DNA from: PALSA-1316 sp964499365
GTDB taxonomy: Bacteria; Nitrospirota; Thermodesulfovibrionia; Thermodesulfovibrionales; UBA6898
Direction of reading: 5' to 3'
NCBI GenBank assembly: GCA_964499365.1
Contig: CAZCKU010000008.1
Location: 120,148-184,147 of the forward strand
Length of the DNA stretch: 64,000 nucleotides
The position numbers and the translations under genes were made by a program. Positions 1 to 8,389 of this stretch are shown here, in pieces. The first letter of the stretch is position 1; each line of letters begins with the position of its first letter. Below the pieces are notes generated by a model, which was not told where the DNA came from, ran no database searches, and was given only the letters and a program-made list of their open reading frames with translations.

Positions 1-953
1 GCAACATCACCGAGGCGGGCATCAATAAACTCGGCTACAAATTTGCGGGCATCCACCTCGATGCAAAGCAGATGGCCGAAACCGCGGCGACGACCTACAA
101 ACTGTTCGGATACGAGTGCGGGGTCGTCCCGGTAGACCTCTGCGTCGAAGCAGAGGCCATGGGGTGCCAGATCAATGTGTATCCTCATGCCGAAGGCATC
201 CTGTATCCGACCATCAAGGAGAAACTTATCCATAACGAGGCAGAAATGGATACGATAACCCTCCCGGCCGACCTCGGCGAGAAGGGCCGTGTGCCCCTGC
301 TCCGGGAGGCGATCAGACTGCTCAAGGCAGATATCGGCAGCGATGTCGCCATCGGGTCATATGTCCTCGGGCCCTTCACCCTTGCCGGCCAGATCATGGA
401 GCTGAACGACCTGCTGAAACTCTCGTTCAAGAAGGCGGACAAGGTCGCAAAGCTGCTCGATCTCATGGCAGATGCAATCATCATCGTCGCGAAAGAATAC
501 GAGAAGGCCGGGGTCGATTATATAACGGTCAGGGAAATGGGAGCCACCAGCGATGTCCTGAGCCCCCGGGTATTCAAGAACCTGATCATGCCGCCGCTCC
601 AGAAGGTCATCAAAGAGATCTCGGTATTTTCGGTGCTGCATATCTGCGGCAAGACCAATGACATCGTCACCGCAATGATGGATGCCGGTCCGACGGCGAT
701 CAGTGTCGAGCAGAAGAACGACGTGGCCGAGTCACGGAAGAAACTCGGTGACGGCGCGCTCATCTTCGGCAACTTTGACGCCTACAATGTCCTGGTTTCA
801 GGGAGCGAGGAACTCGTCCGCTCTACTATGAGGAAATGCATCGACGACGGTGTCAACGCGGTATGGCCGGGCTGCGATATCTGGCCGACCGTGCCCCCCG
901 CCAACATGACCGCAATGATGGATGAAATAAAAACTTACGGAGGTAAAAAGTAA
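1..953 (+). CDS. Corrinoid:thiol methyltransferase, MtaA/UroD-type (5' end off window)
   Basis: The reading frame is open from base 3 and continues upstream of the window, so the gene is partial; the ATG at 72 is internal. The family (uroporphyrinogen decarboxylase fold, MtaA/MtbA/CmuA) moves a methyl group from a methyl-corrinoid protein to a thiol such as coenzyme M, or in some bacteria to another acceptor. The expected zinc ligands are visible: a His-x-Cys pair (HICGKT, codons at 639 and 645) and a downstream Cys in PGCDIWP (codon 873). The stop overlaps the start of the corrinoid protein gene (TAATG). The nearby ComDE and cysteate-synthase-like genes make coenzyme M a reasonable acceptor, but that is inference from context. 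Confidence 0.85.
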   Translation, partial: NITEAGINKLGYKFAGIHLDAKQMAETAATTYKLFGYECGVVPVDLCVEAEAMGCQINVYPHAEGILYPTIKEKLIHNEAEMDTITLPADLGEKGRVPLLREAIRLLKADIGSDVAIGSYVLGPFTLAGQIMELNDLLKLSFKKADKVAKLLDLMADAIIIVAKEYEKAGVDYITVREMGATSDVLSPRVFKNLIMPPLQKVIKEISVFSVLHICGKTNDIVTAMMDAGPTAISVEQKNDVAESRKKLGDGALIFGNFDAYNVLVSGSEELVRSTMRKCIDDGVNAVWPGCDIWPTVPPANMTAMMDEIKTYGGKK

Positions 954-1636
954 TGGCAGATGAAGCCCGCAAAAAGGAAATTTATGAAAAGCTCAGAAAC
1001 GGTGTCATCCAGTATGACGAGGATGCCTGCAGGGAAGGTGCCCAGGAGGCGATAGACGCGGGGCTCGATGCCAATGAGGCGATCTTCGACGGCCTGGTCT
1101 CCGGCATGGAAGAAGTCGGCCGGCTCTTCGAGGCGCAGGAATACTTCGTGCCCGAAATCCTGATGTGCGCCGACGCGCTCTACGCAGGGCTGGACATTCT
1201 CAAGCCGCACTGCAAGCAGATGGATCTCGGGGTCAGGGGTTCAGTCGTCATCGGGACGGTTGAAGGCGACGTCCATGACATCGGCAAAAACCTTGTCAAG
1301 ATGATGTTCGACGTTGCAGGGTTCAATGTCTACGACCTCGGCCGGGACGTCCCCCTCGACAAGTTTGTCGACGAGCAGCTCAAGACCGACTCCGAACTCG
1401 TCTGCCTGTCGGCGATGATGACGACCTCCATGGTCGGTATGCCGACGGTCATCGAGAAGATCAAGGCGAAGAACCCCGACTGCATGATTATGATCGGCGG
1501 GGCGCCGACTTCAAAGGACCTCGCCGACAAATGGGGTGCGGACGGCTATGCAGAAGACGCAAGCAACGCACTCAAGGAGGCGATCAAGATGGTCGGCTTC
1601 CTCAAGAAACTGAGGGACGAGAAGCTGCAGAAATAG
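953..1636 (+). CDS. Cobalamin-binding corrinoid protein (MtaC/MtbC family)
   Basis: A 227-residue protein with the usual two-part build of methyltransferase corrinoid proteins: a helical cap of about 90 residues, then a Rossmann-like B12 domain. The lower-ligand motif DxHxxG is present as DVHDIGKN, with His near residue 108. A good Shine-Dalgarno (GGAGGT) lies in the end of the preceding gene, whose stop codon overlaps this start, so the two are translationally coupled. It carries the methyl group from a substrate-specific methyltransferase, not seen in this window and possibly upstream, to the MtaA-like protein. Confidence 0.9.
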   Translation: MADEARKKEIYEKLRNGVIQYDEDACREGAQEAIDAGLDANEAIFDGLVSGMEEVGRLFEAQEYFVPEILMCADALYAGLDILKPHCKQMDLGVRGSVVIGTVEGDVHDIGKNLVKMMFDVAGFNVYDLGRDVPLDKFVDEQLKTDSELVCLSAMMTTSMVGMPTVIEKIKAKNPDCMIMIGGAPTSKDLADKWGADGYAEDASNALKEAIKMVGFLKKLRDEKLQK

Positions 1637-1643
1637 GCACCGG

Positions 1644-2279
1644 GTGGATGCAGAACCGCTGAAGCGTTTCCTGCTGGACGAGGGCGCTACGCTCGTGGGA
1701 ATCGGTGACGTCACCAGGGCCCTCTCCAGCGAGATCGTCCATCTCGGCAGGGGCATCGCGATCGCAGTCAACCGCAACCTGAACAGGGAAACGGTCGACC
1801 AGCTCGCACGCCTCCAGGCGCTTGCCCAGGGATGGCTGAAGGCCAAGGGACACCGGAGCCTCTCAATCCCTCCGGACTCGGACCGGAAAAAGGACAAAAT
1901 GATCACGAAGCTGTATAAGCTGTTCTGTCACAAGACAGCGGCGACGTGCTCGGGTCTCGGCTGGGTAGGGAAGAACGGGCTGCTGATCAACCGGCAGTAC
2001 GGGTCGAGGCTGTCCTGGGCCACGGTCCTCACGGACGCACCCCTGTGGGCCGACCCCCCGACGTCTGCGTCCGAGTGCGGGGAATGCGATCTCTGCGTCA
2101 GGCACTGCCCCTCCGGGGCCGTCAAAGGCGAACACTGGTCGCTTGATGATCCCCTCAGGGAAATTGTCTCGTACGACAAATGCCGGGCGCTGAAGACCAG
2201 GAGGACTTCGCTCAGCAGCAAGCCGAACTGCGGGTTCTGCATCACCGTCTGCCCGTATTCGAGAAACGGAAAGGCGTGA
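1644..2279 (+). CDS. QueG-like double [4Fe-4S] ferredoxin-domain protein
   Basis: A 211-residue protein that resembles the C-terminal iron-sulfur half of epoxyqueuosine reductase (QueG). It has a GLGWVGKNG segment near residue 110, then two cysteine clusters: CGECDLCVRHCP and a later set containing CGFCITVCP. It is shorter than true QueG (about 350-380 residues) and lacks the N-terminal part, so tRNA modification is unlikely. Such proteins are common beside corrinoid methyltransferases, where electron delivery to the corrinoid or its activator is a plausible role (inference). The start is a GTG 8 bases after the upstream stop, with no strong ribosome binding site. Confidence 0.7.
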   Translation: MDAEPLKRFLLDEGATLVGIGDVTRALSSEIVHLGRGIAIAVNRNLNRETVDQLARLQALAQGWLKAKGHRSLSIPPDSDRKKDKMITKLYKLFCHKTAATCSGLGWVGKNGLLINRQYGSRLSWATVLTDAPLWADPPTSASECGECDLCVRHCPSGAVKGEHWSLDDPLREIVSYDKCRALKTRRTSLSSKPNCGFCITVCPYSRNGKA

Positions 2280-2322
2280 GACGTATTATACCCGTTTTAT
2301 AGTTGAACAGACTATTGTTCAG

Positions 2323-2398
2323 AAAATCTCCCCTCGCCCCTCTTTGCCAAAGAGGGGAATTTTCCTCCCTTTGGCAAAGGGAGGTCAGGAGGGATTTT
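2323..2398 (+). repeat. Dispersed palindromic repeat, family 1, copy 1
   Basis: Begins aaaatctcccct and ends aggagggatttt. Inside are two nested palindromes built on CTTTGCCAAAG and CTTTGGCAAAG. Related copies lie at 39515-39621 and, in inverted orientation, at 52578-52654. All three are intergenic, consistent with a small non-autonomous element or hairpin-forming repeat. Confidence 0.75.
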
Positions 2399-2435
2399 AC
2401 AAATAACAAGACGCTACTATCAGGAGGAACCATAG

Positions 2436-4427
2436 ATGAGCCGTAAATTCAAGGTAATATTCCAGCCGGCAGGCCGGCGCGGAGAAATAGAGGAAGGAAC
2501 CACCATTCTCAAGGCAGCCCAGCGTCTCGGGGTCGACCTCGAGGCGCTCTGCGGCGACAAGAAGGTCTGCGGCAAGTGCAAGGTCAGGATAGAAGAAGGC
2601 TATTCGGAAAAAGACAACCTCGAATCAGGCATGGCACATATCACACCGCTTGAGCCGTCTGCCGAGGAATTGAAGCATATCAAACCGGAAGACGGTCCGG
2701 GCATCAGACTCGCCTGCTCCTGCGAAATCCACGGGGACCTGAAGGTTTTTGTCCCCGAAAGGTCCCGCGCCGGCAAACAGGTCGTCAGAAAGGCAGCAGG
2801 AGAGTTGACGATCGCTCTCGATCCTGCAGTTAAAAAATATCCCCTGACGCTGACTCCCCCCACCCTGCATGACATGACCACCGGAGATTATGAGCGGGTG
2901 GTCAGGGCGATGGACGATATCTACGGCCTCAAGGACCTGAAATTCGATTTTGAGGTCCTGCTGCAGCTGCAGGACGCCCTCCGCAAGGGTGACTGGACCA
3001 TCACGCTGACGGTCTGGCACGGCAGGGAGATCATCAAGGTCGAGGCAGGACATGTCGATGTCTGCTACGGCCTTGCCGTGGATGTCGGGACCACCACCTG
3101 CGTCGGCTACCTCTGTGACCTCAGCACCGGCAAGGTGATCAACACCGAGTCGATGATGAACCCGCAGGTGCCGTACGGGGAAGACGTCATGTCGCGCATC
3201 ACCTATGCCATGACCAACCCTGAAGGGCTCGCGACGATGCAGAACGCGATCATAACAGGTCTGAACGAGATCATCGAGAGGGTCGTCAGCGAAGTACATA
3301 AAGACGGAAAGAACCCCGGCTTTGCGATCGATGACCTGACAATCGTCTTCAACACCGCGATGCATCACATATTCCTTGGTCTCAACCCGATCTATATCGG
3401 CCGCTCGCCGTTCATACCGGCGGTACAGAAGTCGCTGGACATCAAGGCACGCGACCTCGGGCTGAAGATCAATCCCGGCTCCTTTATCCACGTACTGCCT
3501 ATTGAGGCGGGGTTTGTGGGCGCAGACAACGTCGGCGTTCTGATCGCACGGGAACAATATTTCCAGGACGATATGGTGCTCGTCATTGACATCGGCACCA
3601 ACGGTGAACTCCTCCTCGGCAACAGGGACAGGGTCTGCTCAACATCCTGCGCAACCGGTCCCGCCTTCGAAGGGGCGCAGATAAAGTTCGGCATGAGGGC
3701 CGCGCCCGGTGCGATCGAGAAGGTCAAGATCGACCCGGCCACCAAGGAACCGCAGTACAAGGTCATCGGCAAGGCCGACTGGCATACCCATATTGAAGGC
3801 AAGATCAACGCCAAGGGTATCTGCGGCTCGGCAATCATCGATGTAATCGCCGAAATGTTCAAGGCGGGGATCATAGACAAGACCGGGAAGTTTGTCCCGG
3901 ATGCAGGCACCAACAGAGTGAGAACAGACGCAGAAGGAAAGCCCGAGTATGTCCTTGCCTGGGCTGAAGAGACCTCCATCAACCAGGACGTCACGGTCAC
4001 CCAGGGCGACGTCAGGGCGCTGCAACTTGCCAAGGGTGCTCTCTACGCAGGGGTAAAGCTGATGATGCAGAAGATGGGCGTCACAAAGATCGACCGTGTT
4101 GAACTCGCCGGGGCCTTCGGCAGCCACATCGACCGCGAGGCCTCGCTCTGTCTCGGCCTCTTCCCCGATGTCCCGATCGAGAAGGTCGTTGTCGTCGGGA
4201 ACTCGGCTGGAGACGGCGCGAGGATGACGCTCCTGAACAGGAACAAGAGGACAGAGGCGGACGAACGGGCACGCTGGGTCGAATTCGTTGAGATCGCGAC
4301 CGAACCGACATTCGAGAAAGAGTTCATGCAGGCGATGCATATACCGCATATGAAGGACAAGTTCCCGAACCTCAAGGCGATGCTCGAAGAGCAGAAGGCC
4401 CCGATAGCCTCAAGCATCAAGGGCTAA
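2436..4427 (+). CDS. Reductive activator of corrinoid proteins (RACE, ASKHA/DUF4445 family)
   Basis: 663 residues. The N-terminal [2Fe-2S] ferredoxin domain has cysteines at 39, 45, 48 and 94 (ALCGDKKVCGKC, then RLACS). It is followed by a linker and a C-terminal ASKHA ATPase-like region with phosphate-binding signatures AVDVGTTT (about residue 215) and VIDIGTNGE (about residue 385). Proteins of this build use ATP to drive reduction of inactive Co(II) corrinoid to Co(I). The start has a strong AGGAGG ribosome site. It sits 3' of the methyltransferase and corrinoid genes, separated from them by a palindromic repeat, and clearly serves that module. Confidence 0.92.
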   Translation: MSRKFKVIFQPAGRRGEIEEGTTILKAAQRLGVDLEALCGDKKVCGKCKVRIEEGYSEKDNLESGMAHITPLEPSAEELKHIKPEDGPGIRLACSCEIHGDLKVFVPERSRAGKQVVRKAAGELTIALDPAVKKYPLTLTPPTLHDMTTGDYERVVRAMDDIYGLKDLKFDFEVLLQLQDALRKGDWTITLTVWHGREIIKVEAGHVDVCYGLAVDVGTTTCVGYLCDLSTGKVINTESMMNPQVPYGEDVMSRITYAMTNPEGLATMQNAIITGLNEIIERVVSEVHKDGKNPGFAIDDLTIVFNTAMHHIFLGLNPIYIGRSPFIPAVQKSLDIKARDLGLKINPGSFIHVLPIEAGFVGADNVGVLIAREQYFQDDMVLVIDIGTNGELLLGNRDRVCSTSCATGPAFEGAQIKFGMRAAPGAIEKVKIDPATKEPQYKVIGKADWHTHIEGKINAKGICGSAIIDVIAEMFKAGIIDKTGKFVPDAGTNRVRTDAEGKPEYVLAWAEETSINQDVTVTQGDVRALQLAKGALYAGVKLMMQKMGVTKIDRVELAGAFGSHIDREASLCLGLFPDVPIEKVVVVGNSAGDGARMTLLNRNKRTEADERARWVEFVEIATEPTFEKEFMQAMHIPHMKDKFPNLKAMLEEQKAPIASSIKG

Positions 4428-4452
4428 AGAAGGAACGGGCGGAGGCTGTCCT

Positions 4453-4776
4453 ATGGCCAAAATACGGATAAACCCCGGTGCCTGCGGCATGGAAGTGATT
4501 GTGGACGTAGCGGTGAAGGACAAGAAATCCTTCACCGTCAGTATCATTTCCAACTGCAAAATGGTCGAAAAACTCGGCCAGGAACTGAACGAGCTGACCA
4601 TGATGGACGCCTTCAGGCATATCCACGTCAATCCGGTGTATGTAAAGGGGGCAGCATGCCTGAAGCATGCTGCCTGCCCTGTCCCCAGCGGCATTCTGAA
4701 GGCTCTTGAGGTTGCGGCCGGACTGAATGTACCGCGGGATGTCACGATGACCTTTGTCGACGAAAGGACCGAATAA
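4453..4776 (+). CDS. Small conserved protein of corrinoid methyltransferase loci
   Basis: 107 residues, Cys-containing (Cys 13 in the GACGM segment; CKM near 36; a CLKHAACP segment near 74). It starts 26 bases after the activator gene with a good GGAGG site and is probably co-transcribed. Small proteins of this kind are often found directly after RACE activators, but I know no assigned biochemical function. The clustered cysteines suggest metal or cofactor contact (inference). Confidence 0.75.
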   Translation: MAKIRINPGACGMEVIVDVAVKDKKSFTVSIISNCKMVEKLGQELNELTMMDAFRHIHVNPVYVKGAACLKHAACPVPSGILKALEVAAGLNVPRDVTMTFVDERTE

Positions 4777-4896
4777 TGCACTATTTGGCAACAGCCGAAG
4801 ACATCTAAAGATTTTGCACTTATGAACCGATTATTTAGTACAATCATAGATACAGAACGATAGATCTGTCAAAACTAAATAACGAGGTATATCTTA

Positions 4897-6447
4897 ATGT
4901 CTCTGCTCCAGACTGTTCTCATGGTTTTTGTCGTGCTGTCGGTCTTCCTGAACGTATTCTTCCTCCTCAGACGCGGGACCGGAGACTATAATGCCTTCCT
5001 TCACTCCTTCCTCAGGAAGAACATGACAGGGAGAATCAGTGTTGCCAACACCCTTGAAACGACGGCAGCCGGTGATAATCTTCAGCGGGAGATCACCTCG
5101 TTCTTCAATGACTTTATTCTGAACCTCAGGCAGATACTCAGGAACAGCTTCTCCATCGGACATAAGCTCACAACCACCTCGGATTCCATGAGGAGCGACG
5201 CCGCAAAACTGCTTGAGATGGCCGACAGCACCAGCATGCAGTCGACCCAGGTTGCAACCGCAATGGAGGAGATGGGTTCGACCATCAACGAGATAGCCCG
5301 GAACGCCTCGACCGTGGCAACATCGAGCGTCTCCACGCTGACCCATGCAAGCCAGGCCGAGAAGGACATAAACGAAAATGTAAAGAGCATTGAACTGCTG
5401 TCCGGAAACGTATCGAACTGGGCTGAAACAAACCGGGCTCTGTCACTGGCCACCCGGAAGATCGATGAGATCATCCTTGTCATCAACGATATCGCAGACC
5501 AGACAAACCTGCTTGCCCTGAACGCGGCGATCGAGGCGGCCCGCGCTGGTGAACAGGGCCGCGGTTTTGCCGTTGTCGCGGACGAAGTCAGAAAGCTCGC
5601 TGACAAGACAGGGAAGGCGACCAAGGAAATCGGAGCAATGATCCGGGACGTGAAGACCAAGGCCGACAACTCCCTTGGCACCATGGACTCGACCCTCACC
5701 GGGGTGACTGAGAGCATCCAGAGGTCAAGAAGCGCGGAGGAATCGCTCATCAAGATCGTGACCGAAGTGCGGCAGATCACCGATATGATCCAACAGATAG
5801 CGACGGCCTCGGAGGAGCAGTCCAAGGTTTCCGGCGAGGTGATCTCGAATATGGAAAAAGTGGCGAACTACGCCACAGAGACGAAGAGCCTCGCGCAGAG
5901 CATTTCCACATCAGGAGATTCCGTGGCCTCTCTTGCCATCAGCCTTTACAGCAATCTCTGCAATCTGAAGAAGGACGGCCTCGACGCGGCCATGGAGGAA
6001 CTCCTCATATCATGCTCCTCGGCCTTTCAGTCGATGCTCGAAGATGCGATCAGCGCGGGAAGGCTTTCGGCCAATGCACTTTTCGATGATAACTACATTA
6101 CAGCAGACGCAGAAGGACATTTCTCAACCGGCTGTACACGTTTCTTCGAGGATTCTGTGCTTGCGGCATTGAAACAGTGGGCCCAGTCAGACAGGAAGAT
6201 CGTCTATGTCGTCGCCATGGACAGAAACGGCTATATGCCGACCCATATCATGCCAGCCCGGGCAAAACTCAGGATGGCGGATCCCATCTCGCTTACCGGC
6301 GCCAGAAGCGAGAAGATGCTCGGTCAGGCCTTCAGAAGACCGATAGCAGCAGGCGGAGAACTGGTCATCGATATCGCTCAACCGATACTGCCCGGAGGCC
6401 GGCATTGGGGATGTCTCAGAATCGGATATATGCCGGATATGTCATGA
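4897..6447 (+). CDS. Methyl-accepting chemotaxis protein with C-terminal sensory domain
   Basis: 516 residues. One N-terminal hydrophobic segment (residues 1-25) anchors the protein, and I see no periplasmic ligand domain. The coiled-coil signalling domain (about 95-350) carries the highly conserved hairpin tip (DQTNLLALNAAIEAARAGE). About 150 residues follow it, with a cache-like segment (VVAMDRNGYMPTH), so the sensor is C-terminal and cytoplasmic. The start has a GAGGT site. It lies between the corrinoid activator and the Hdr-like genes, suggesting taxis linked to this metabolism. Confidence 0.88.
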   Translation: MSLLQTVLMVFVVLSVFLNVFFLLRRGTGDYNAFLHSFLRKNMTGRISVANTLETTAAGDNLQREITSFFNDFILNLRQILRNSFSIGHKLTTTSDSMRSDAAKLLEMADSTSMQSTQVATAMEEMGSTINEIARNASTVATSSVSTLTHASQAEKDINENVKSIELLSGNVSNWAETNRALSLATRKIDEIILVINDIADQTNLLALNAAIEAARAGEQGRGFAVVADEVRKLADKTGKATKEIGAMIRDVKTKADNSLGTMDSTLTGVTESIQRSRSAEESLIKIVTEVRQITDMIQQIATASEEQSKVSGEVISNMEKVANYATETKSLAQSISTSGDSVASLAISLYSNLCNLKKDGLDAAMEELLISCSSAFQSMLEDAISAGRLSANALFDDNYITADAEGHFSTGCTRFFEDSVLAALKQWAQSDRKIVYVVAMDRNGYMPTHIMPARAKLRMADPISLTGARSEKMLGQAFRRPIAAGGELVIDIAQPILPGGRHWGCLRIGYMPDMS

Positions 6448-6474
6448 CGGAATCCCCTTTCCTTCAATAACGGC

Positions 6475-7161
6475 ATGTATCAGATACTGGCTGCTGCTGC
6501 GTATATTGTGTATGCTGTCTTCAGCCTCCGCCTTCTGTGGCATATGCTGTTATGGATCAGGGCGTCCCGCGCCACCCGCAGCGTCTACCGTTTTCGGCAG
6601 AGGACCTCGTTCGGAACCCTCCTGCTTATGGCTGCCGATCTTCTCTTCTTCAGGAGGGTCATGGTGGCCAACGGGCCGCTGTGGTTCGGCTCGCTGGTCT
6701 TTCACCTTTCCTTCCTGCTGGTGTCGCTTGCGCACCTCAGATTCTTTACGGACCCTGTTCCCGGATGCATACAGGGCCTCCAGACCTGCGGACTGATCGC
6801 CGGGTACATGCTCCCGGCATCCGTCGTCTATCTTCTGGCTATTCGTATCCTGTCGACAAAAGAAAGGTATCTGACCTATCACAACTATCTGGTCCTCGGC
6901 CTGGTGCTCGGCATCGGCCTTACCGGGTTGCTGATCAGAACGCTGTTCAGAACGGATCTTCTGGCGGTCAAGGACTTCGCATACGGGCTGCTCATTTTGC
7001 ATCCGCTCCTGCTGCAGGACAGCCTGCTTTTTGCGCTTCATTTCGTGCTGGTACTGCTGCTGGTCCTCGTCCTTCCCTCGCATATTTTTTCAGCCCCGCT
7101 GGTCATTGCGGAGGCGCGCAGACGGGAACAGGAACTGCAGATGGTGATGCATGACCGGTAA
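6475..7161 (+). CDS. HdrE/NarI-like membrane b-haem subunit
   Basis: 228 residues with about five hydrophobic membrane helices and several intramembrane histidines (LLWHML, FHLSF, LAHLRF, LALHF-like), as in cytochrome b subunits of heterodisulfide reductase HdrE and nitrate reductase NarI. Its 3' end overlaps the HdrD-like gene by 11 bases. The pair is expected to pass quinol electrons to the iron-sulfur subunit, or the reverse. The ribosome site is weak. Confidence 0.78.
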   Translation: MYQILAAAAYIVYAVFSLRLLWHMLLWIRASRATRSVYRFRQRTSFGTLLLMAADLLFFRRVMVANGPLWFGSLVFHLSFLLVSLAHLRFFTDPVPGCIQGLQTCGLIAGYMLPASVVYLLAIRILSTKERYLTYHNYLVLGLVLGIGLTGLLIRTLFRTDLLAVKDFAYGLLILHPLLLQDSLLFALHFVLVLLLVLVLPSHIFSAPLVIAEARRREQELQMVMHDR

Positions 7162-8389
7162 GAAAACAACAGGGCCCGCGACGGGTTCCTTCACCGGCAA
7201 TCTCTCACCGATGCAGCTGATCGAACTGGACGCCTGTTCACAGTGCAGGGAATGCCTCACGGTCTGTCCGGTCCAGGAGGTGACCGGGAACCCCGCGGTC
7301 TCCCCGCCCGAAAAGATCAGGATGTTCCGGGAGTTTATCAGGGCCACGTCCGGCATCAAGTCCCGCTTGCTGGCTCCCAAGGAGATCGACCGGCAGCTGC
7401 TCGAGGACTTTACCAGGGCGGTCTTTGAATGCACCACCTGCGGCGCCTGCGGCAAACACTGCACCGTCGGCATATACACCCAGAGGCTCTGGCCGTTCCT
7501 CCGGAAGGAGATGATTGCCCGCGGGCTGGTAGACTACAAGATACTGACCGATATGCCCGAGGCGATACGGAATACAGGCAACCCCTATAACCTGCCGGCT
7601 GCAGACCGGTATCACCCCTGGCTGCCCGGGGACATTGCCATCGAAGAAAAGGCTGAGATCGCCTATTATGCCGGCTGCACCGGGGCCTACACCGCCCAGC
7701 CGATGGTTACCGGCGATGTGCGCGTCCTCAACGCCATCGGGGAGCCCTTCACCATGCTGAAAGAAGAAGATGAGGTCTGCTGCGGTTTTCCGCTGTTTGT
7801 TTCCGGACAGCACGATATGCTCGAGGCCCTTACCCGGAGACTGGTCAATGCCTATCAGGAAAAAGGGGTGAAGACACTGATCTGCTCCTGCCCCTGCTGT
7901 GTCAATATCATGAGCCGTGAATGGCCAATATTCTACGGCAAAGAACTTCCGTTCAGGATACTGCATAGTACACAGTTCGTGCTCGACGCCTTCAGACAGA
8001 ACAGGATACAGATCACGACAGAACTGAAAGAACGGCTGATCTATCACGACCCCTGCTACCTGAGCAGGGGGGTCGGAATCATCGAGGAGCCGAGGGAGGT
8101 ATTGCGGCATATCCCCGGAATCGAACTGCTCGAATTCGAGCGCCACGGGCTGAACTCACGGTGCTGCGGCGCCGGTGGCGCTGTCCGAAAGATCTACCAT
8201 GACAATGCCATTGCCATGGGAAGGCTCACGATCGACGAGGCAGTGGCAAAAAAGGCAGACCGGCTTGTTCTGAGCTGCCCCGCCTGCTACGGCAAGGTGA
8301 ACGAGGCGATGACCGGCCATGACAAACAGCTGCCGATTATTGATATTATGGAGCTTATATCCGGACTGTTAGAAAGGAAACAGAGATGA
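7151..8389 (+). CDS. HdrD-like heterodisulfide reductase, FeS/CCG subunit
   Basis: 412 residues. Two N-terminal [4Fe-4S] motifs (C29/C32/C35/C39 and C94/C97/C100/C104) are followed by two complete CCG domains. The first contains VCCGFPLF then CSCPCC; the second contains DPCY, RCCGAGG and SCPAC. This is the architecture of HdrD, the catalytic subunit that reduces mixed disulfides in Methanosarcina. GlcF, LldE and DsrK proteins share it, so function cannot be fixed by domains alone. Direct coupling to an HdrE-like gene upstream and to cysteate synthase-like and ComDE genes downstream favours a disulfide reductase acting on a CoM-type thiol. The stop overlaps the next start (ATGA). Confidence 0.78.
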   Translation: MTGKKTTGPATGSFTGNLSPMQLIELDACSQCRECLTVCPVQEVTGNPAVSPPEKIRMFREFIRATSGIKSRLLAPKEIDRQLLEDFTRAVFECTTCGACGKHCTVGIYTQRLWPFLRKEMIARGLVDYKILTDMPEAIRNTGNPYNLPAADRYHPWLPGDIAIEEKAEIAYYAGCTGAYTAQPMVTGDVRVLNAIGEPFTMLKEEDEVCCGFPLFVSGQHDMLEALTRRLVNAYQEKGVKTLICSCPCCVNIMSREWPIFYGKELPFRILHSTQFVLDAFRQNRIQITTELKERLIYHDPCYLSRGVGIIEEPREVLRHIPGIELLEFERHGLNSRCCGAGGAVRKIYHDNAIAMGRLTIDEAVAKKADRLVLSCPACYGKVNEAMTGHDKQLPIIDIMELISGLLERKQR

